A DNA stretch of 64,000 nucleotides from a virus. Position numbers and translations under genes: made by a program. This document shows, in pieces, positions 12,946 to 19,840 of the stretch; the first letter of the stretch is position 1, and each line of letters starts with the position of its first letter. Location of the stretch: the IMG/VR virus record IMGVR_UViG_3300021378_000009, positions 1 to 64,000 of that record; one strand, written 5' to 3'. Under the pieces are notes generated by a model, which saw only the letters and a program-made list of their open reading frames with translations, searched no databases and was not told where the DNA came from.

Positions 12946-13617
12946 TTACACAGAGTATATATCTTCTTCATCTACTTCGTCTTCATTCGTAACTTCCCCA
13001 GTTGTTTCCTCTGTATCAATCTCTTCGTCCAGATTCGTGTTTTCCTCAATCGTTTCCTCAATCGTTTCCTCTTCAACTTTTTCTGTTATAACTTCTAAAC
13101 TCATAGAATGGGGAGTTCCTGATAATCTTTCGATTTTATCCTCACTGAGTTCATCCATCGGTATATAACATAACTGTTTCGGATGATCGATTTTGGATCC
13201 TGATGTTCTTATCTCAAATCCTCCACAATTTACACCATCATTAATTCGAGCTCCATTAAATCTAATCCATGCATAATCCTTAGATTTAATCCATTTTCGA
13301 TATTCTGATGTGTCAATTCCATCCTCATCAAATTTATCCAATCTCGGTGTCACCTTATCAATTCCAACTTTAATCCATTGTCTTCCTCGTCCCGAAAACA
13401 TTGATTTTATTTCAGTTCGCCAACCCGTATCTCCAGATGTTACACGTTTTCCTTTTAATGAACCGACTTCATCTTTCAATATATCAATCAAGGCTTCCCC
13501 AAATCTTAAAACAGAAGTTTTATCTTTACCCTCAGATAAATTCTTTTCGAATAGATCTTTAAGGAATTTTCTTGTTTCAGCATTATCAATTACAGTTTGT
13601 ATTAGTGGATGTTTCAT
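12946..13617 (-). CDS. Unknown 223-aa protein, paralogue of the 7109-7861 product
   Basis: The core (residues about 55-165) matches the 7109-7861 product in order: GWRTEIKSMFSGRGRQWIKV, YAWIRFNGAR, FEIRTSGSKIDHPKQL, YIPMDE and GTPHSMSLE. The tail is again acidic and repetitive (EETIEETIEEN) but with different repeats, so core and tail evolve separately. It starts at 13617 after TTTGAAAGGATATGT and is the first leftward gene beyond the divergent region. Function is unknown; high expression is suggested by up to four upstream promoters. Confidence 0.75.
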   Translation of the reverse strand: MKHPLIQTVIDNAETRKFLKDLFEKNLSEGKDKTSVLRFGEALIDILKDEVGSLKGKRVTSGDTGWRTEIKSMFSGRGRQWIKVGIDKVTPRLDKFDEDGIDTSEYRKWIKSKDYAWIRFNGARINDGVNCGGFEIRTSGSKIDHPKQLCYIPMDELSEDKIERLSGTPHSMSLEVITEKVEEETIEETIEENTNLDEEIDTEETTGEVTNEDEVDEEDIYSV

Positions 13618-13644
13618 ACATATCCTTTCAAAGATATTAATTAA

Positions 13645-13684
13645 TTACATAATGATTGTATTATCTGATCTCATCGTTTTACAC
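13645..13684 (-). promoter_or_regulatory. Leftward promoter, GTGTAA-N18-TACAAT-N4-ATGTAA
   Basis: The boxes are GTGTAA 13679-13684, TACAAT 13655-13660 and ATGTAA 13645-13650. It is the most gene-proximal of the stacked promoters above the 12946-13617 gene and has one mismatch in the -10 box. Confidence 0.7.
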
Positions 13685-13775
13685 TCGTTTTCCTTCATTT
13701 CCTATCTTTATAGTTTTATAATATTTAATTTTATTATTTTAAATAATTTTTTTATTTATTATTTATTATATTGAT

Positions 13776-13804
13776 ATTATATATATTATATTTTAAAAAT
13801 ACAC
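13776..13804 (-). promoter_or_regulatory. Degenerate leftward promoter
   Basis: The reverse strand shows GTGTAT (13799-13804) and TATAAT (13776-13781) with 17 nt between. The box corresponding to ATGTAA reads ATATAA. It is surrounded by AT-rich sequence, so it is the weakest of the set. Confidence 0.4.
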
Positions 13805-13890
13805 ATTTAATATTAATATCTGATTTATAATATTTAATTTTTTTATTTTTTATTTTTTTTATTTTAAATAATTTTATTATTTATTATTTA

Positions 13891-13930
13891 TTACATGATG
13901 ATTATATCAATTAAATTTTAAATTTTACAC
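13891..13930 (-). promoter_or_regulatory. Leftward promoter GTGTAA-N18-TATAAT-N4-ATGTAA
   Basis: The boxes are GTGTAA 13925-13930, TATAAT 13901-13906 and ATGTAA 13891-13896. There is no gene directly downstream; the transcript would run about 280 nt into the 12946-13617 gene. Confidence 0.8.
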
Positions 13931-13987
13931 TAGGCCAAAAGCCCCGGGGCTCTTAGTAGCCCTTTTTGGGCCCCTAAAAAGCCCCCT
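13931..13987. terminator. GC-rich palindrome cluster, possible terminator or structural site
   Basis: In otherwise AT-rich DNA this stretch contains the palindrome agccccggggct, a GCCC-TTTTT-GGGC hairpin and GGGGCCC. The self-complementary blocks sit between two leftward promoters, so a simple terminator would block the outer promoter. A cruciform or protein-bound site is equally possible. Confidence 0.4.
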
Positions 13988-13989
13988 AT

Positions 13990-14019
13990 ATTATATCAAA
14001 CTCAGTGAGTAATTTACAC
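13990..14019 (-). promoter_or_regulatory. Outermost leftward promoter GTGTAA-N18-TATAAT
   Basis: The boxes are GTGTAA 14014-14019 and TATAAT 13990-13995. It lies beyond the GC-rich palindromes, so its transcript must pass through them to reach a gene. Confidence 0.65.
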
Positions 14020-14255
14020 GGGCCGCGCCTAAGTCGGCTGTCGCTTCTCCTCACTCACAACTTTTAAAAGTATTTTCTTCGTTACCCTAACACCACGAGT
14101 CACGTATATAGATAAGAGTAGAAAGAAAAGAAATAGCTTTTCGTAGTAGTTTGCGGCGCTTTTTGATAAACCAATTTTCAGTTTTTGGTCAAAAATTTTC
14201 GGGAGAACTTTTGAATAACTTTTTGATATATAGATAAAAGAAAAGAGAGCGACTT

Positions 14256-14765
14256 ATGAGCATGAATTGTAGAGAGACGAAGCTATTAGTTGAGGGATGG
14301 AGAAAGTTATTAAGAGAAGAGATAGATATAGCTGCTAGTGGAGATGTTGAAGTAGCATATCCTGATGATATTGATAGCGATTTGTTAATGAAGGGAGATG
14401 AAGATGGTGAGATAAGTGGTTTTGTATATCCTGATGATAGTAGACGTTTAAGAGGGGGAATATATTATGAAGGCGAGTTAGTGGGGTTTATGACACCTCG
14501 AGAAGAAAGAAGTGGATGGAGAGTGGGTGCGATTTATATTGATAGTGAAGTAAGGGAGAGTATTAGAGGAATAGGTAGTATTGCGATATCGAAGTTTTTT
14601 GTGGGTAGAGAAGCTGCTGATTTGTTGATTGGTGTGGACAATATTTCTTCTAAGAGAGCGTTTAGCAATGCTGGATTTGTAGATACTGGGCGAAAGTATG
14701 TTGATGATAGTGATGGTTGGGAAGCGACTGTGTGGAGTAGGGTGTCTCGGGTGTCACGACGTTGA
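14256..14765 (+). CDS. GNAT-like acetyltransferase domain protein with packaged-protein-like leader
   Basis: Residues about 3-22 (NCRETKLLVEGWRKLLREE) form an amphipathic leader shared with the 15575, 18202 and 20163 products. The C-terminal half resembles a GNAT N-acetyltransferase: a beta strand VGAIYIDSEV, a possible acetyl-CoA loop RGIGSIAISKFF, then VDNISSKRAFSNAGFVDTGR, the usual strand-5/helix end. The substrate is unknown. A short acidic linker joins the two. Starts at ATG 14256 or, two codons later, 14262 are both possible; AAGAGAG lies upstream. It is the first rightward gene after the divergent hub. Confidence 0.7.
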   Translation: MSMNCRETKLLVEGWRKLLREEIDIAASGDVEVAYPDDIDSDLLMKGDEDGEISGFVYPDDSRRLRGGIYYEGELVGFMTPREERSGWRVGAIYIDSEVRESIRGIGSIAISKFFVGREAADLLIGVDNISSKRAFSNAGFVDTGRKYVDDSDGWEATVWSRVSRVSRR

Positions 14766-14836
14766 TGCTTGTTTAATTTATATTTGTGATTTGATTGAAT
14801 ATATATATTTATATTAAATATTAATTAGGAGATAAT

Positions 14837-15442
14837 ATGAGAATAACTGAGAGTAGATTAAGAAGAATTATAAGAAATATATTGAAAGAATCAGCTAGTA
14901 AAAATAGTAGAGGTAATATAGACTTAAGTAAAAGAGGTAAAGAGATAAGCGAGTCTGAAGCAAGAAGTCTTAAGTATGATTTTATTCCTGATCATGGTAT
15001 AATTGCGGGAGAACAAGAAGCTGACAAGCTTATAGAATTATTAAAGGGTAAACAAATCAATACAAATGAAATAGTAATAAGTCCAGATAGTGTTGAAGAT
15101 ATCAAGTGGGCTAACAAGAATGAGTCAAAAGCCTTGATTCCTTTATTTGTGATTGAAGATAGCGACTTAAAAAGTGAGATTAATATTATTGTTTTTAAAG
15201 AAGCAGGAAGTAATACGCATTATAAGTTAAGATTAGATGGCGAAAGTTTTGTAGATAAATCAGCACCGGGTTACCATGGAACAGATCCTAGAGAGATTCA
15301 TTATAGCGATGATATCAAAGCAATTACTAAAAGAGGAAATAAGTATGGTAAACCTAATTTAGATCATTTAGATCGTTTAAGTATAGAAAGATCTGAAGAA
15401 AAAGCGCGTCAAAAAGACATGATGGACAGAGGTCGATTTTAA
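14837..15442 (+). CDS. Unknown 201-aa protein with ITES-type leader
   Basis: It begins MRITESRLRRIIRNILKES, a short amphipathic helix almost identical to the start of the 16094 and 16824 products, with L-K-E at residues 16-18. I do not recognise the remainder: an alpha/beta-looking middle (LIELLKGKQINTNEIVISPD, IPLFVIEDSDLKSEINIIVF) and a basic, His/Arg-rich end. The RBS is TTAGGAGAT. If the leader is a head-targeting signal (see findings), the cargo would be a DNA-coejected protein. Confidence 0.7.
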   Translation: MRITESRLRRIIRNILKESASKNSRGNIDLSKRGKEISESEARSLKYDFIPDHGIIAGEQEADKLIELLKGKQINTNEIVISPDSVEDIKWANKNESKALIPLFVIEDSDLKSEINIIVFKEAGSNTHYKLRLDGESFVDKSAPGYHGTDPREIHYSDDIKAITKRGNKYGKPNLDHLDRLSIERSEEKARQKDMMDRGRF

Positions 15443-15574
15443 GTCGGAAATATTTGATAATTTTGATCGAGATGGGTGTCGCCTGTGTCACGACGTTTAA
15501 TTGTGTTAAACTTTTCATATTGAATTGATTAAACATATTTATATGCATATAAAGATTGATTAGGAGTTAATGTA

Positions 15575-16045
15575 ATGAACAAAGAAGAGACAAGATTATT
15601 AGTTGAGAGTTGGAGAGATTTGATAAGTGAAGACGTATATAGTATGAGACCTAGTCCTGATCCTATTGATAAACAGACTATGACTTCTGTGGTGCCAAAG
15701 GATCAGATAAGTGGTGCTAGTTCCAAGGTTGAAGTAATGAAGTTAATGAGTGTGAGTACAGGATTTTTCGGTACATTAGTTGATTCAATTAGATTTGGGT
15801 TCTTGTCAAGAGAAGAAGTGAATAAAATATGTGATGCTTTATCATCAGGTTGTGAGGATAATTTTAAGAGTTTACCTTCAACGCACGCTTGTTTGAAGTA
15901 TTGGAAGTCTGAGGTTTCTCGTTTAGTTGATCGAGTTGATGAAGAGTTTAAATTAGCGTTTTGTGAGAGTATAAAGAGTAATTGTGAGATGGTAAAGAAT
16001 AATTATAGTAGAGCATATGGTAAAATAAAGCAATTAAGAATGTAA
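15575..16045 (+). CDS. Unknown 156-aa protein with ETKLLVE-type leader
   Basis: It starts MNKEETRLLVESWRDLISED after TTAGGAG, matching the 14256 and 18202 leaders, with I-S-E at residues 17-19. The body (KVEVMKLMSVSTGFFGTLVDSIRFG, then cysteine-containing helices to the end) looks all-helical with four cysteines; no motif is recognised. A decayed copy of its last ~50 nt lies at about 18152-18204, so this gene has been involved in a local duplication. Confidence 0.7.
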   Translation: MNKEETRLLVESWRDLISEDVYSMRPSPDPIDKQTMTSVVPKDQISGASSKVEVMKLMSVSTGFFGTLVDSIRFGFLSREEVNKICDALSSGCEDNFKSLPSTHACLKYWKSEVSRLVDRVDEEFKLAFCESIKSNCEMVKNNYSRAYGKIKQLRM

Positions 16046-16093
16046 TTTTTTGCTGATAATATATAGATATATTAAAAAATTAAGGAGATTAAT

Positions 16094-16432
16094 ATGAAAA
16101 TAACTGAAAGTAAGTTAAGAAGTATTATAAAAAGTGTATTAAATGAGTCTGAATTTATGCCTGAAGATTATTTACAAAGAGACTTTGATCATAGAGAAGT
16201 GGATTCTAGTACTAATATGAGTAAAGCAAAGTTTTGCTGTGATATGTCCAAACAAGAATTGATAGAGATGTGTGATAAGATTTGCAAAGCTAATCATAAG
16301 ATGGCTATTCATTGTATTGAATTATGTGCACACTGCTGTAGAGGAGATATTATGGGTTGTTGTAGATGTTTAGACGAGATATGTAAGTGTATTCATTGTG
16401 AAAAAGTATGTTCAGAATCTTGTGGTTGTTAA
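16094..16432 (+). CDS. Cys-rich helical probable metal-binding protein with ITES-type leader
   Basis: Residues 1-18 are the leader MKITESKLRSIIKSVLNES, with L-N-E at 16-18. The C-terminal 65 residues hold about 18 cysteines and several histidines in helical spacing (FCCDMSKQELIEMCDKICKA; CIELCAHCCRGDIMGCC; CKCIHCEKVCSESCGC). This resembles the four-helix Cys-rich copper-storage/DUF326 type, in which inward-facing Cys bind Cu(I). Binding of Cu or Zn is inferred. A metal-binding protein inside a head, or delivered to the cell, would be unusual. The RBS is TAAGGAG. Confidence 0.7.
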   Translation: MKITESKLRSIIKSVLNESEFMPEDYLQRDFDHREVDSSTNMSKAKFCCDMSKQELIEMCDKICKANHKMAIHCIELCAHCCRGDIMGCCRCLDEICKCIHCEKVCSESCGC

Positions 16433-16462
16433 TTAGGTATTTATTATTTTGTGAAGTGAAAA

Positions 16463-16504
16463 AGAAACAACTTATTAATATTTAGAAACAACTTATTAAT
16501 ATTT
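16463..16504. repeat. Two-copy 21-bp direct repeat
   Basis: Two perfect tandem copies of a 21-bp unit starting agaaacaacttattaatatt occupy the gap between the Cys-rich gene and the lipoprotein gene. They end about 20 nt before ATG 16526 and may affect its expression. Confidence 0.9.
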
Positions 16505-16525
16505 AAAGATAAAGGGTTTTTTGAA

Positions 16526-16786
16526 ATGTTTAGGTTTTTATATATTGTATTGTTGTTTTTATTTATTTCTTGCAATGATGATAGAGTGGAAAAAGAAGAA
16601 GATACTAGTGAGTGTAGGGAGTTGACGATTTTAGTTGAAGATTGCATGGTATTGCATAGGGGAGCGTTGAATTATATTGATAGCTGTGGAAGTTTGGATA
16701 TAGAGCAAGCTAAGATGAATTTAACTTGTGAAGACTTGTTAGATTATTTTGGATTAGGTGATATAAGCGGTGATATAGATATGTAA
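16526..16786 (+). CDS. Small lipoprotein, 86 aa
   Basis: MFRFLYIVLLFLFISCNDD is a typical short lipoprotein signal with lipobox FISC, Cys16 being the modified residue. The mature part is acidic, with four further cysteines (C-RELTILVED-C; DSC; LTC) that could form two disulfides. Function is unknown; a periplasmic or outer-membrane role such as altering host surface or superinfection is possible. The upstream site AAAGGG is moderate. It is flanked by leader-bearing genes but lacks that leader. Confidence 0.65.
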   Translation: MFRFLYIVLLFLFISCNDDRVEKEEDTSECRELTILVEDCMVLHRGALNYIDSCGSLDIEQAKMNLTCEDLLDYFGLGDISGDIDM

Positions 16787-16823
16787 AGCATTAGTCTAGA
16801 TCATAATCAAGTATGTCGCCGTA

Positions 16824-17198
16824 TTAATTGTAACCGCCTGCTGGCATATCACTCATGTCGTATGAAGTGTTTATTTCATCTTCATCATAAGTTGGTGGGT
16901 AGTCAAAGTCTAAGTTGCCTATTCTTTTGTTAAATTCATCTTCTGACATGATTTCATCTGTGACTTCATCTACATAGAATACTTCTCCAGTTACAGGATC
17001 ATTTACTTTTGTATATTCTGGATGCTTAATATCTTTTTCATATCCGTGATTATCGAAAGAGTATCTTTCAGGATCTGGATTACCTTGTTCAAGCGAGTCT
17101 TCTAAGCTGCTTCCGCTAGAGTAGTATTCGTTTTCTTCATAATTTTCAGATATAACGTTTTTTATAATTTTTCTAAGCTTTTTTTCTGTTATTAGCAT
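16824..17198 (-). CDS. Acidic 124-aa protein with ITES-type leader, reverse oriented
   Basis: It starts MLITEKKLRKIIKNVISENY at 17198 after AGAAAGAAA, with I-S-E at residues 16-18, the same register as the 14837 and 16094 leaders. The remainder is strongly acidic and low in structure (Asp, Glu, Tyr, Ser) and ends DMPAGGYN. A short motif VTGEVFYVDEVTDEIMSEDE resembles a small beta hairpin. It is the only leader-bearing gene on the reverse strand, so the leader has been kept through an inversion or independent insertion. Confidence 0.65.
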   Translation of the reverse strand: MLITEKKLRKIIKNVISENYEENEYYSSGSSLEDSLEQGNPDPERYSFDNHGYEKDIKHPEYTKVNDPVTGEVFYVDEVTDEIMSEDEFNKRIGNLDFDYPPTYDEDEINTSYDMSDMPAGGYN

Positions 17199-17265
17199 AA
17201 ATTTTCTTTCTTTTTTTTATGTATATATTATAAGTATAACTAAAAAACATTAAAAGGCTTTTATT

Positions 17266-17946
17266 ATGAAAATATCAGAAATATTATTGAGAAAATTAAT
17301 ACGTGAAGTTATATTATTTGAGTTAAGTAATAAGTTTATTCTTAAAGGCTTAGTGTATAACATGTCAGATGAGCCGAAAAAGTTTGAGAGTATGCTTGAA
17401 ACGAATCATTATTCAGATATTGATGAAGAAATATTGATAGATGATCCGCCATCTGAATTAGAAAGAGTTAAAGAGTTAAATTTGATAAAAAAACAGTATA
17501 ATAATAAGTTTAATGATGAGAGTATGCTTTACAGACTAGACGTTGAAATTAATGAATTATTTGATGAATTAATTATTGACAGTGGTTTTGATTCTCATAT
17601 CGATTTGGTAAAAAAAATAAAAAGCGAGATTTCTGAAATCATTTATTATCATAAAGAACATTTTAGTTGTTTAAGACCTAAATTTTTAGCTAAAAAACAC
17701 AATATTATATTTAATAGCGATGATTTAGAATCAGCAGAATCAAGTGCATATCCTTCAGGTCATGCTGCGCAGGGATATTATATCGCTTACAGACTATCTG
17801 ATCGTTTTCCGTTGTTAAGAAAAGAGTTCTTGAATCTTGCTAAAAAGATTTCGCAGTCAAGGTTAGATAGAGGTGTTCATTTTCCATCTGATATTAATAG
17901 CGGAAAAGCTTTAGCTAAAAAACTATACAAGAAATTTAAACATTAG
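17266..17946 (+). CDS. PAP2-superfamily (class A acid phosphatase-like) phosphatase with ITES-type leader
   Basis: The complete phosphatidic-acid-phosphatase signature is present: K130-x6-R137-P138, P163-S-G-H166 and S198-R-x5-H205-x3-D209. In this family the second His is the nucleophile and the first the proton donor, giving a non-specific phosphomonoesterase or lipid/diphosphate phosphatase. No membrane helices are visible, unlike PAP2 lipid phosphatases, so a soluble class-A type is more likely. The N-terminus MKISEILLRKLIREVILFE matches the ITES leaders (I-R-E at 12-14, L-F-E at 17-19) rather than a secretion signal. Residues 30-120 are an extra helical region. Confidence 0.8.
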   Translation: MKISEILLRKLIREVILFELSNKFILKGLVYNMSDEPKKFESMLETNHYSDIDEEILIDDPPSELERVKELNLIKKQYNNKFNDESMLYRLDVEINELFDELIIDSGFDSHIDLVKKIKSEISEIIYYHKEHFSCLRPKFLAKKHNIIFNSDDLESAESSAYPSGHAAQGYYIAYRLSDRFPLLRKEFLNLAKKISQSRLDRGVHFPSDINSGKALAKKLYKKFKH

Positions 17947-18097
17947 TTGGGTAAGAGTTTAATATTTTTACAGTTTTTTTAATTTTTTCAATTTCATCTT
18001 TAGAAAAAGTATTTCTATTAATAGACTCTTCAGCTGTTTTTATTAATATGTTAATCATTTTTAATTGAGTTGTTGTTATTATATATTTTTTATTCAT
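17936..18097 (-). CDS. Possible 53-aa unknown protein
   Basis: A reverse frame starts MNKKYIITTTQLKMINILIK at 18097 and continues as a helical, Lys/Glu-rich protein to 17936, overlapping the end of the phosphatase gene by 11 bp in convergent orientation. Its composition is protein-like, but no clear Shine-Dalgarno precedes it, so I rate it as uncertain. Confidence 0.4.
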   Translation of the reverse strand: MNKKYIITTTQLKMINILIKTAEESINRNTFSKDEIEKIKKTVKILNSYPTNV

Positions 18098-18151
18098 AAA
18101 CGAAATAATATAAAGATTTATATTAATTTATAAAAAGTAATTTTTAGATTG

Positions 18152-18204
18152 CAAAGAATAATTATAGTAAAGCTTATGGTAAATAAAGATAGGAATTAAG
18201 AATG
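18152..18204 (+). pseudogene. Decayed copy of the 3' end of the 15575-16045 gene
   Basis: The run gcaaagaataattatagtaaa, then gcttatggtaaataaag and aattaagaatg, closely matches the last ~50 nt of the 15575-16045 gene, with a one-base loss and substitutions. It ends where the 18202 gene begins, and that gene carries the same leader type. This is a footprint of local duplication followed by replacement of the gene body. Confidence 0.65.
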
Positions 18205-18882
18205 ATTAATAATATTAATAATAAAAAAGAAACAAAGGTTTTAGTAGAAAGCTGGCGAAGACTATTAAATGACGAAGACAATGTTGATAGCCAAGAAGTG
18301 CTTGAAGAGGGTTTAAAACAAAACTTGGCATTAGCAGCTTTGGCAGCTATTGCTTTAAATCCTTTTAAACAAACACAAGCGAGTCCTAATTCAAATTCGC
18401 GTGAAGCAGCTACTTCTGAAATGAATAGTCAGCTCAAACAAAAAGGCGTTAGCGATAGTTTCGTAAAAAAAGAAATAGATGAAAAAATAAATCAATACAT
18501 GAAAGATAACGTTGTTCAAAGTAGAAGCTATGATGATACACACTATCATGTAGAAAAATTAGTAGATTTAGTTAAGAAATATTCAGCTTTAAATAGTGAT
18601 GTAGAAGATGACCCTAAAGCATGTGTTATTAGAATTGTTAAATTAATAGGCAAAAAAGTTCAGGAAAAGTCTAAGTCATATATGAGAGGTGATGATCCTA
18701 AAATTGATATTTATGATTTTAATCAAATTGTAAAAAAGTTTGAAAGATATATTGTTAAAAAAAGCGAAAAAGTAAACAAAGATAATGTTAAAGGTAAAAA
18801 AAGCAAAGATTATGATAAAACAACTTTTATAAACCAAGAATTAATTGATCAACAAAAAGCAGCGGGAAATACGAGTTTATAA
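18202..18882 (+). CDS. Unknown 226-aa protein with ETKLLVE-type leader and hydrophobic segment
   Basis: It begins MINNINNKKETKVLVESWRRLL, the same leader as the 15575 product with an N-terminal extension. VLEEGLKQNLALAALAAIAL (about residues 33-52) follows: an Ala/Leu helix ending before an NPF...TQAS segment, reminiscent of an internal signal or membrane-active helix. The rest is a basic helical protein with a HYHVEKLVDLVKKY segment. I know of no assigned function. If cleaved at L-x-E sites, the hydrophobic helix would be left near the new N-terminus, which would suit membrane insertion during DNA delivery. Confidence 0.65.
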   Translation: MINNINNKKETKVLVESWRRLLNDEDNVDSQEVLEEGLKQNLALAALAAIALNPFKQTQASPNSNSREAATSEMNSQLKQKGVSDSFVKKEIDEKINQYMKDNVVQSRSYDDTHYHVEKLVDLVKKYSALNSDVEDDPKACVIRIVKLIGKKVQEKSKSYMRGDDPKIDIYDFNQIVKKFERYIVKKSEKVNKDNVKGKKSKDYDKTTFINQELIDQQKAAGNTSL

Positions 18883-19072
18883 TAAAGCAAATTCACATTC
18901 GAACGAAGATAATGATAATTAAAATGAATTTTAATATAAGATATTTTTAATATCAGTTTTTCTTAAAGTTGTTATCTCCATAAACATCGTCTTTTTTCTA
19001 ATGTATATGTTCCAGTAATTTTTGTTGTGCATGAAGTTTATGTATAAATGTTACTAAAAGGTGGAGATAATA
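18883..19072. other. Convergent intergenic gap with weak hairpin
   Basis: Rightward and leftward genes converge here. The sequence gatatttttaatatc, followed by a run of T (18,948-18,968 area), could be a weak terminator for the rightward transcript. TTATCTCC and GGAGATAA form a distant inverted repeat across the gap. I see no convincing gene. Confidence 0.35.
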
Positions 19073-19711
19073 TTATTTAATATATTTTTCTAACTCTAAT
19101 CTTGGGTTTGAAGAATTAACTATTGATCTAGATATGTTATATATTACATTTTCATTTTTTATATTTTTATTAATTGAGCCGCCTTGTATTTCTATTCCTG
19201 TACACAAAATTTCAGCGTTCGGACATTTTTCTATTGTTTTTTCTAATATATTTTCTTTATTTCCTGCAACTAAGATGCCAGTTTTTAATTTTTTTGACAT
19301 ATCGTATATCTTTTCAAATACATCTTCACTTTGCATGAATTCTGATCCTATATTTGAAGTTTTGCATAAAACAAAGTTCATTTTATGTTCATATCTTGTA
19401 AATGGAACTAAAGATTCATATCCTGCATATGGATTAAGCGTTACACCACTTGCTCTAAGCACGTCATATATGTGATAAGCGTAATGATCGTTATTATGAA
19501 GTACATCACCGATTTTTCCATCGTATATCCACTTTGCGCCAATATAATTTAATTGTTTAATTAATTTGTCTAAGACTCTTTGATTTCCTAAAAAGTAAGA
19601 TGGATTTATTTTATAACTGTGAACTAAGTCTTTAGTTTCATCAATAACTTTATAGTAATTAAATAATCTAGTACCCGGTTCTAAGTCTAGCCCTAAGCAT
19701 ATTTTATTCAT
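19073..19711 (-). CDS. pyrF: Orotidine-5'-phosphate decarboxylase
   Basis: This is the last enzyme of UMP synthesis, converting OMP to UMP plus CO2. The catalytic D-x-K-x-x-D motif is intact (Asp64, Lys66, Asp69 in YDGKIGDVLHN), as are Asp9 (GLDL), Lys34 (YKINPSYF), the T-x-NPY segment (TLNPYAGYESLVPF), the TSN turn and a C-terminal ISRSIVNSSNP phosphate-binding end. At 212 aa it is a compact family member. The start ATG 19711 has AAGGAATTTCT upstream. A phage copy would relieve pyrimidine limitation during replication. It stands alone and reverse to its neighbours, suggesting separate acquisition. Confidence 0.85.
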   Translation of the reverse strand: MNKICLGLDLEPGTRLFNYYKVIDETKDLVHSYKINPSYFLGNQRVLDKLIKQLNYIGAKWIYDGKIGDVLHNNDHYAYHIYDVLRASGVTLNPYAGYESLVPFTRYEHKMNFVLCKTSNIGSEFMQSEDVFEKIYDMSKKLKTGILVAGNKENILEKTIEKCPNAEILCTGIEIQGGSINKNIKNENVIYNISRSIVNSSNPRLELEKYIK

Positions 19712-19840
19712 AGAAATTCCTTTTTTTTTATTGTATAAATAAATCTTTTTTTTTACAAATTTATAAAAGTATAAGTTAAGAAATTTATAAAATAGTTAAT
19801 ATCAAGATATAATAATTATATCATTTTTAAGAGAGATAAT

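Larger units (their letters stand above)
13618..14255. other. Divergent gene-free hub with stacked promoters and GC-rich palindromes
   Basis: Between the leftward block and the rightward cassette no gene of useful length is supported; the forward frame 13310-13774 is a shadow. The segment holds leftward promoters at 13645-13684, 13776-13804 (degenerate), 13891-13930 and 13990-14019, long runs of A/T, a GC-rich palindrome cluster (13931-13987), and a rightward half with two tatatagata motifs (near 14,102 and 14,227). It is a plausible transcription hub and a candidate origin or packaging region. Confidence 0.6.

Noticed and set aside
13310-13774. Forward 154-aa frame
   Set aside because: It is antisense to the conserved core of the 12946-13617 gene, lacks a ribosome site and runs into AT-rich filler.
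18960-19070. Small reverse frame of about 33 aa in the convergent gap
   Set aside because: It lacks an RBS and shows no protein-like pattern.
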